Below, one piece after another: positions 6,149 to 10,951 of a stretch of DNA of 10,951 nucleotides. Positions within the stretch are counted from its first letter, which is position 1, and the number at the start of each line of letters is the position of its first letter. The position numbers and the translations under genes are program-made. Origin of the DNA: Clostridia bacterium. Its GTDB lineage: Bacteria; Bacillota; Clostridia; HGM11327. Where the stretch lies: contig JAGBHJ010000020.1 in assembly GCA_017935525.1 (NCBI GenBank), positions 1 to 10,951 of the forward strand. The letters are read 5' to 3'. The notes under the pieces are model-generated. The model saw only the letters and a list, made by a program, of their open reading frames with translations. It was not told where the DNA came from and searched no databases.

Positions 6149-8017
6149 TTACAGCCTGTTCTGCTTAAGGTATATCATCAAGACGGAAATATCCGACGGA
6201 GAAACTCCCGATATTCTCATCGCCTGTCCCAACGTTCTGGGCTTTACGTTATCCAGCTTCTGCCTTGCCTCAAGCCTCAATCCGCTTATGTCGCCGTAGG
6301 TTATATTATCAGGAAGAATTCTTTCCTCCAGATCCTTCATCTTGTCCGCCTGCTTTACCTGCATATCAATGTAGCCGCGGTACTTTATATCTATTTCCAC
6401 GGTCTCAGCCGCCTGTCTTGACAGCTGCTCCCCGGGGAACATCTCCGTCACGTCCTTATACGTCAGCTCGGGGCGACGTATAAGCTCCGCAAGGGTCACC
6501 GCCTTTTTTGCAGGGGTAGTGCCCAGCTTTTCCAGCATTTCGTTAAGCTTTGCCGTAGGGTTGACGGAGGTTGACTCCAGTCTGTCCTTTTCCCTCTGTA
6601 TTGCCTCCTGCTTTCTCATAAAGGCGTCGTACCTTGCATCGCTTACAAGTCCCACGCTTCTTCCGTACTCCGTCAGTCTGCCGTCGGCATTGTCCTGTCT
6701 CAAAAGCAATCTGTACTCCGCCCTTGAGGTCATCATTCTGTACGGCTCGTTGGTGCCCTTTGTAACAAGGTCGTCAATCAGCACGCCCACGTAGCCCTCG
6801 TCCCTGCTTATTATCAGCGGAGAGTCCTGCTTTATGTACTGTGCGGCGTTGATGCCCGCAATAATGCCCTGGGCTGCCGCTTCCTCATAGCCGGAGCTGC
6901 CGTTTATCTGTCCGCAGGTAAAAAATCCCGCCACGTTCTTTGTTTCCAGAGAAAGCTTAAGCTCCTGAGGGTCAAGGCAGTCGTACTCAATGGCGTAGGC
7001 ATACCTCATTATCTTGACGTTTTCAAAGCCCTTGATGCTTCTGTAAAGCTCTCTTTGCACGTCCACGGGCAAGCTTGACGATATACCCTGCACGTACATT
7101 TCGTCCGTATATCTTCCCTCGGGCTCCAGGAAAAACTGATGCGCCTTTCTTTCCGCAAAACGCATTACCTTGTCCTCAATGGAGGGGCAATATCTGGGGC
7201 CGATGCCGTCTATTGCTCCGCTGTAAAGGGGTGAACGGTGAATATTTGCTCTTATAATGTCGTGGGTGGTTTGGTTTGTATAGCCCATCCAGCACAGATC
7301 CTGAGGGATATCCAATCTGTCATTGTCAAATGACATGGGTATCATCTCCTCGTCACCGTACTGGGGCTCCAGCTTGGAAAGATCCACCGATCTTTTGCTG
7401 ACTCTTGCGGGAGTGCCCGTCTTAAATCTGCGCAACTTAAATCCCAGCTCTGCCAGCGAATCGGAAATACCGCCCGCCCTTTGGAAGCCGTTGGGGCCCG
7501 TCTGTGCTCTGTAATCACCTATTATTATCTGTGACTTCATATACACGCCGCTGGCAAGCACCACAGCCCTTGCGCCGTACTCCTCGCCCATGGCTGTCAC
7601 AACGCCGCTGACCTTGCCGCCATGCTCCAGCACCCGTGTTATTTCCGCCTGGATCACGTCAAGATTTTCCGTATTTTCAAGCACGCGCTTCATCTCGTTG
7701 TGGTAACGCTGCTTGTCCGCCTGCACTCTCAACGAATGCACGGCAGGGCCCTTGGACTTATTCAGCATTCTGCTTTGGATGGTGGTCTTGTCCGCATTGC
7801 GCGCCATTTCGCCGCCCAGAGCGTCCACCTCTCTCACCAGGTGTCCCTTTGACGTGCCTCCAATGGAAGGATTGCACGCAAGAAAAGCAATGGTATCCAG
7901 ATTTATAACAAACAGCGCCGTCTTAAAGCCCTGTCTTGCAGTTGCCAGCGCAGCCTCACACCCGGCGTGACCGCCGCCAATAACCGCAACGTCGTAATCA
8001 TCCACCTTAATGTTCAT
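6149..8017 (-). CDS. mnmG: MnmG (GidA), FAD-dependent tRNA uridine-34 carboxymethylaminomethyl synthesis enzyme
   Basis: With MnmE it forms the complex that installs an (carboxymethyl)aminomethyl group on C5 of wobble U34 in tRNAs reading split codon boxes, keeping frame and decoding accurate. Seen in the sequence: dinucleotide-binding GGGHAG (14-19) for FAD and CNPSIGGTSKGHLVREVDALGG at 48-69. The signature GPRYCPSIE (273-281) follows. Cys48 and Cys277 fit the two conserved cysteines known from the E. coli enzyme. GQINGSSGYEEAAAQG near residue 370 is the second FAD/NAD contact. The C-terminal helical part is the GidA-associated domain that docks MnmE. At 622 residues it is full length. Start: ATG 8017 with GGGAGGA at 8024-8030. 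It lies 26 nt after mnmE, its functional partner, and no promoter or terminator separates them. Confidence 0.98.
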   Translation of the reverse strand: MNIKVDDYDVAVIGGGHAGCEAALATARQGFKTALFVINLDTIAFLACNPSIGGTSKGHLVREVDALGGEMARNADKTTIQSRMLNKSKGPAVHSLRVQADKQRYHNEMKRVLENTENLDVIQAEITRVLEHGGKVSGVVTAMGEEYGARAVVLASGVYMKSQIIIGDYRAQTGPNGFQRAGGISDSLAELGFKLRRFKTGTPARVSKRSVDLSKLEPQYGDEEMIPMSFDNDRLDIPQDLCWMGYTNQTTHDIIRANIHRSPLYSGAIDGIGPRYCPSIEDKVMRFAERKAHQFFLEPEGRYTDEMYVQGISSSLPVDVQRELYRSIKGFENVKIMRYAYAIEYDCLDPQELKLSLETKNVAGFFTCGQINGSSGYEEAAAQGIIAGINAAQYIKQDSPLIISRDEGYVGVLIDDLVTKGTNEPYRMMTSRAEYRLLLRQDNADGRLTEYGRSVGLVSDARYDAFMRKQEAIQREKDRLESTSVNPTAKLNEMLEKLGTTPAKKAVTLAELIRRPELTYKDVTEMFPGEQLSRQAAETVEIDIKYRGYIDMQVKQADKMKDLEERILPDNITYGDISGLRLEARQKLDNVKPRTLGQAMRISGVSPSDISVLMIYLKQNRL

Positions 8018-8043
8018 CGTCCATCCTCCCTTATATTATCCGA

Positions 8044-9405
8044 TCACTTACCCAAACAGAATGAGGTAAATATCTCGTTGATTATACTGTCGTCAATTCC
8101 CTCGCCTACAAGCTCCAGTATTCCCTCGTAAGCCTCTCTTATACCGATGCCCACAATGTCAAGGGGCATAAATGCGTCCATATCCTCCATTGCTCTTTGG
8201 AGTGCCTCGCCGCTGTGTCTGATGCAATGTATCTGCCTTGCATTGGTAAGGCAAACGGACTCCGTAGAGTTACCGCCCATCACCGTTTGGTATATTTTGT
8301 CCTTCAAAAGGTCAATATTGTCCCCCGTTCGGGCAGAGATCACCACGTACTCAACACCCATGGCGTCAAGATCTTTGATAACGCTGTCGTTTATGTCAGC
8401 GTCGGACTTATTCAACGCCACGATCCTCTTTTTATCCCGGGTGCTGTGCAACAGCTCCGTATTTTCGTCCCCGAGGGACTCTGACGTGCCGTCTATCATC
8501 ACCAGCACAATGTCGCCGTCGTCTATTGCTCGCTTTGTCCTCTGTATGCCTATGGATTCTATCTTATCCTCTGTATGCCTCAGCCCTGCGGTGTCAAACA
8601 GACGTACTCTTATGCCGTTTATCATCACGGATTCCTCAATAACGTCCCTGGTGGTGCCGGGGATATCCGTTACTATGGCTCTGTCGTCCCCTATCAGATA
8701 ATTCAGCAGGGATGACTTGCCTGCGTTGGGCAGACCGCATATCGCCACACGAATGCCCTCCTTGATGATCCTTCCCTCGTCAACGGAGGAAAGCATACCG
8801 TCAATTATCCTCTTGGCTTCACAAAGCTTGGCTGACAAAAGTTCTCTGTCCACCACCTCAACGTCCGCCTCGGGGAAGTCTATGTCCACGTCAATATTCG
8901 CCATTACAAACACGAATATATCCTTAAGACTGTTGATCCTTTCGGACAGATGACCCGAAAGCTGCTCGTAGGCATTTTTTGACGCCGCCTTGCCCGTAGC
9001 ATTCAGCAGATCCATAACGGACTCCGCCTGCACAAGATCCAGCTTGCCGTTAAGATACGCCCTCTTTGTAAACTCACCGGGCTGGGCAGGGGTAGCGCCG
9101 TTTTTCAGCAGGAGCTTCAGTATCTCCCCCGAAAGCACGCCGGAACCGTGGCACTGTATCTCCACCACGTTTTCGCCCGTGTAAGATTTGGGCTGATAGA
9201 AAGATACGGCGTACACCTCATCCAAGGCTACACCGTTATCAACCACACGCCCATAATACATATGTGCATGCTCAAAGGATTCAATTTTACTTGCCGGTTC
9301 AAACACGCGCTTTAATATTTCCACCGAATCGTCACCACTCATTCTTATAACGTGTATGCCGGCAGTCTGTGGTGCGGTAGAAAGCGCCGCTATTGTTTCG
9401 TTCAT
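8044..9405 (-). CDS. mnmE: MnmE (TrmE), tRNA modification GTPase
   Basis: K+-dependent, dimerisation-activated GTPase that partners MnmG in wobble U34 modification and uses 5,10-methylene-tetrahydrofolate as the one-carbon source. Domains: N-terminal folate-binding, tetramer-like domain (1-118), a helical domain split around the G domain, and the G domain (about 218-375). Motifs seen are P-loop GLPNAGKSS (224-232), GTTRD (250-254, the K-loop/switch I region), DTAG (271-274) and NKSD (332-335). The protein ends in FCLGK, with the conserved catalytic-type Cys450 of the C-terminal CxGK. At 453 residues it is typical. The ATG overlaps the jag stop by one base (TAATG). No good ribosome binding site precedes it, so it probably relies on coupled translation from jag. 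Confidence 0.98.
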   Translation of the reverse strand: MNETIAALSTAPQTAGIHVIRMSGDDSVEILKRVFEPASKIESFEHAHMYYGRVVDNGVALDEVYAVSFYQPKSYTGENVVEIQCHGSGVLSGEILKLLLKNGATPAQPGEFTKRAYLNGKLDLVQAESVMDLLNATGKAASKNAYEQLSGHLSERINSLKDIFVFVMANIDVDIDFPEADVEVVDRELLSAKLCEAKRIIDGMLSSVDEGRIIKEGIRVAICGLPNAGKSSLLNYLIGDDRAIVTDIPGTTRDVIEESVMINGIRVRLFDTAGLRHTEDKIESIGIQRTKRAIDDGDIVLVMIDGTSESLGDENTELLHSTRDKKRIVALNKSDADINDSVIKDLDAMGVEYVVISARTGDNIDLLKDKIYQTVMGGNSTESVCLTNARQIHCIRHSGEALQRAMEDMDAFMPLDIVGIGIREAYEGILELVGEGIDDSIINEIFTSFCLGK

Positions 9406-10028
9406 TATTTAAGAACTACGATAACCTTTCTGAAAGGCTCCTCGCCCTCGCTGACAGTCTTTACGTAGGGGTCATTCTGCAATGCGGAGTGAATTATACG
9501 TCTTTCGTATGAATTCATAGGCTCAAGCATTACTCTGCGGCGAGTCTTCTTTACCTTGTGTGCAATGGATACTGCAAGCTTTTCCAGCGCCTGCTCACGC
9601 TGTGCAAGGTAGCCCTCGGAGTCGATAACCACTCTGATCTTGTCGTCCATGTACTTGCCCATGTGCAGGCTGAGCAGATAACGTACAGCATCAAGTGTTT
9701 CGCCCCTCTTACCGATAAGAACTCCGATCTTCTTGCCCTTTATCTCCACCTTGAGGGTATCCTCCTCAAGCACTGTCTGGGGCTCTGCCTCAATACCCAT
9801 CAGCTTAAAAAGCTCTGTAAGGTATTCGTTCGCTATCTCAACAAGGTCGATCTTGATGGTAGCCCTGATCCTTGCGTCCTTCTTCTGAATAAGACCGAAC
9901 AAGGATTTTTCAGGCTGCTCAAGCACCTCAATATCCAATTTTTCTCTCTTTGTTCCCAGCTGTGCCACCGCCACAAGAATAGCTTCTTCTATTGTCTTGC
10001 CGGTAGTTTCCACCGAATTCAATGTCAT
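9405..10028 (-). CDS. jag: Jag/KhpB-type RNA-binding protein (Jag-N, KH, R3H domains)
   Basis: Cytosolic RNA-binding protein encoded next to yidC in most Firmicutes. Relatives (also called KhpB or EloR) bind many transcripts and affect cell elongation and division in streptococci. Domain order from the sequence: Jag-N at about 5-54, with the conserved KSLFGLIQKKDARI (41-54). A KH domain follows at about 65-137, with the GxxG loop GKRG (106-109). The R3H domain is at about 142-206, with ERRIIH (175-180) carrying the Arg and His that give the domain its name. I start it at ATG 10028 (207 residues). GGGAGG at 10038-10043 lies 9 nt upstream, whereas the in-frame TTG at 10037 directly touches that site and could not use it. 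It is about 17 nt after yidC and overlaps mnmE by 1 nt. Which RNAs it binds here is unknown. Confidence 0.95.
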   Translation of the reverse strand: MTLNSVETTGKTIEEAILVAVAQLGTKREKLDIEVLEQPEKSLFGLIQKKDARIRATIKIDLVEIANEYLTELFKLMGIEAEPQTVLEEDTLKVEIKGKKIGVLIGKRGETLDAVRYLLSLHMGKYMDDKIRVVIDSEGYLAQREQALEKLAVSIAHKVKKTRRRVMLEPMNSYERRIIHSALQNDPYVKTVSEGEEPFRKVIVVLK

Positions 10029-10037
10029 AAATGACAA

Positions 10038-10043
10038 CCTCCC
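10038..10043 (-). promoter_or_regulatory. Ribosome binding site that fixes the jag start
   Basis: GGGAGG on the minus strand, just after the yidC stop codon, with a 9-nt spacer to ATG 10028. It rules out the more upstream TTG at 10037 as the natural start. Confidence 0.75.
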
Positions 10044-10044
10044 A

Positions 10045-10951
10045 TTAGTCCTTAGAGACCTTCTTCTTATTTATGATATAATCAGTAATGAACATCTGTG
10101 CGATAGACACAAAGTTCGAAATAGTCCAATACAAAGCAAACGCACCGTTATACGTAGCACAGAAGTACAAAGACATCAAGGGGAAGATCTTGTTCATGAT
10201 CTTCATCGTGTTCTGTGAAGGATCCTCCGCTGTCTTCTTCTTTGACTTTGCAGCAGCCTCTGCCATAGCCTTTTTCTGCTTCTTGTTCATCAGGTAAGTA
10301 TGGTAATACTGGCTGACTGTGGAAACGATGGGCAAAACAAAGAAACCGTTACAGGTAGCCCATGCAATGGCTGCTGTTTCACCAAACATATTGCCAAAGG
10401 GGATGGAGCTGCCCAGGATCGTCTTTAACGGAGAATCGGGCGCCCAGATATTCTTGATCCACAGGAAATTGTAGCCCATTTCCCTTGAAAGCTCCTGCGC
10501 TCTGTCCATATCGATGTTCTTGATAGCGTTGAGGAGGATATCCGTATTTTCCTGAGTGATGACCTCGGGGAGCTTTTCCAATGCTGCGGGAAGATTGCCC
10601 GAGTTGTTTATCAACGCAGGGAGCATATCCCTCAATGATGTCTTCATAACGTCGGACTCGTTTATCATAGCGCCGATGTTTGCAAGGAAATCCTTCATGC
10701 CGCCATCATAATCCACCAGAACCGCTTCCATATACGCATACATATGCTCTGCGGCAATGTTTCTCAATGCGGCAAAGATGATGATGACGATGGGCATTGT
10801 CAAAAGCAACGGCAAGCAACCGCCAAGGGGGTTGATGTGATGCTGAACGTATATCTCCTGGAGCTTTTTGTTTTTCTTCTCCGGGTCGTTTGCGTACTTT
10901 TCGTTTATACGCTGTATTTCAGGCTGAATAGCCTTCATCTGAGCTGTTGAA
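10045..10951 (-). CDS. yidC: YidC/Oxa1-family membrane protein insertase (5' end outside window)
   Basis: Inserts and folds membrane proteins, alone or with SecYEG. Only the C-terminal 302 codons are visible. The frame stays open to base 10951 (Ser-Thr-Ala-Gln before the Met at 10938), so that Met is internal and the true start lies beyond. The N-terminal helix with the family's hydrophilic-groove Arg is not seen. Visible parts, counted from that Met: a charged coiled cytoplasmic hairpin with AIQPEIQRINEKY and LQEIYVQHHINPLGGCLPLL (about 3-45), a first visible transmembrane segment (about 38-60), then FLWIKNIWAPDSP (158-170). After these come further membrane segments near 186-210 and 250-288, and a basic tail. 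Between the first visible segment and FLWIKNIWAPD lie about 95 extra residues, longer than the usual short loop. Followed by jag, as expected. rnpA and rpmH would be expected upstream, beyond the window. Confidence 0.93.
   Translation of the reverse strand, partial: STAQMKAIQPEIQRINEKYANDPEKKNKKLQEIYVQHHINPLGGCLPLLLTMPIVIIIFAALRNIAAEHMYAYMEAVLVDYDGGMKDFLANIGAMINESDVMKTSLRDMLPALINNSGNLPAALEKLPEVITQENTDILLNAIKNIDMDRAQELSREMGYNFLWIKNIWAPDSPLKTILGSSIPFGNMFGETAAIAWATCNGFFVLPIVSTVSQYYHTYLMNKKQKKAMAEAAAKSKKKTAEDPSQNTMKIMNKIFPLMSLYFCATYNGAFALYWTISNFVSIAQMFITDYIINKKKVSKD

Noticed and set aside
8147..8701. Plus-strand open frame of 184 codons inside mnmE
   Set aside because: Ser-rich shadow of a conserved GTPase gene, with no recognisable protein family.
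10029..10037. Upstream TTG as start of jag (three extra residues)
   Set aside because: It touches the GGGAGG ribosome site with no spacer; ATG 10028 is correctly spaced.
10936..10938. ATG at 10938 as the start of yidC
   Set aside because: The frame is open to the window edge and the residues at that point belong to the middle of the YidC family domain, so the gene is cut by the window.

Overview
All nine genes read on the minus strand. The window looks like the oriC-proximal segment of a low-to-mid G+C Clostridia chromosome. The order yidC-jag-mnmE-mnmG-rsmG is the conserved Firmicutes block that normally follows rpmH and rnpA next to dnaA. I infer a ruminococcal/Oscillospirales-type anaerobe from this gene order, the Jag protein, AGGAG-type ribosome binding sites and consensus sigma-A promoters. 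Species cannot be told from the window. oriC would lie beyond the right-hand end.

Right half (10951 down to 3413), in transcription order: yidC (5' end cut by the window), jag, mnmE, mnmG, rsmG, htpG. Gaps are 33 nt or less, one junction overlaps by 1 nt, and I see no internal terminator, so this reads as one operon. It closes with a hairpin terminator just after htpG. YidC inserts membrane proteins and Jag is its usual RNA-binding partner gene. MnmE and MnmG together make the wobble-uridine-34 tRNA modification, RsmG methylates 16S rRNA, and HtpG is the bacterial Hsp90. The theme is translation fidelity plus protein biogenesis and folding. HtpG occupies the place where parA/noc-type genes often follow rsmG.

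Middle (3317 to 1690): a self-contained two-gene unit with its own TTGACA-N17-TATAAT promoter and its own terminator. It encodes a monotopic sugar-1-phosphate transferase and a family 2 glycosyltransferase. Together they could start and extend a lipid-linked glycan, but no flippase, polymerase or ligase is present.

Left end (1670 to 1): a second unit with another TTGACA-N17-TATAAT promoter, driving a Na+/phosphate cotransporter with a C-terminal PhoU-like domain. Its 3' end is outside the window.

The most unusual feature is inside HtpG. Between the ATPase domain and the middle domain, where Hsp90 proteins carry a variable linker, there is a block of about 43 residues with 10 Cys and 8 His. 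It is built on a repeated Glu-Cys-Thr-Cys-Gly-His-Asp-His unit. The repeat copies differ in DNA almost only at synonymous third positions, which suggests the metal-ligand pattern is under selection. A metal-binding or metal-regulated Hsp90 is the best candidate here for something undescribed. A second oddity is a long insertion in YidC.
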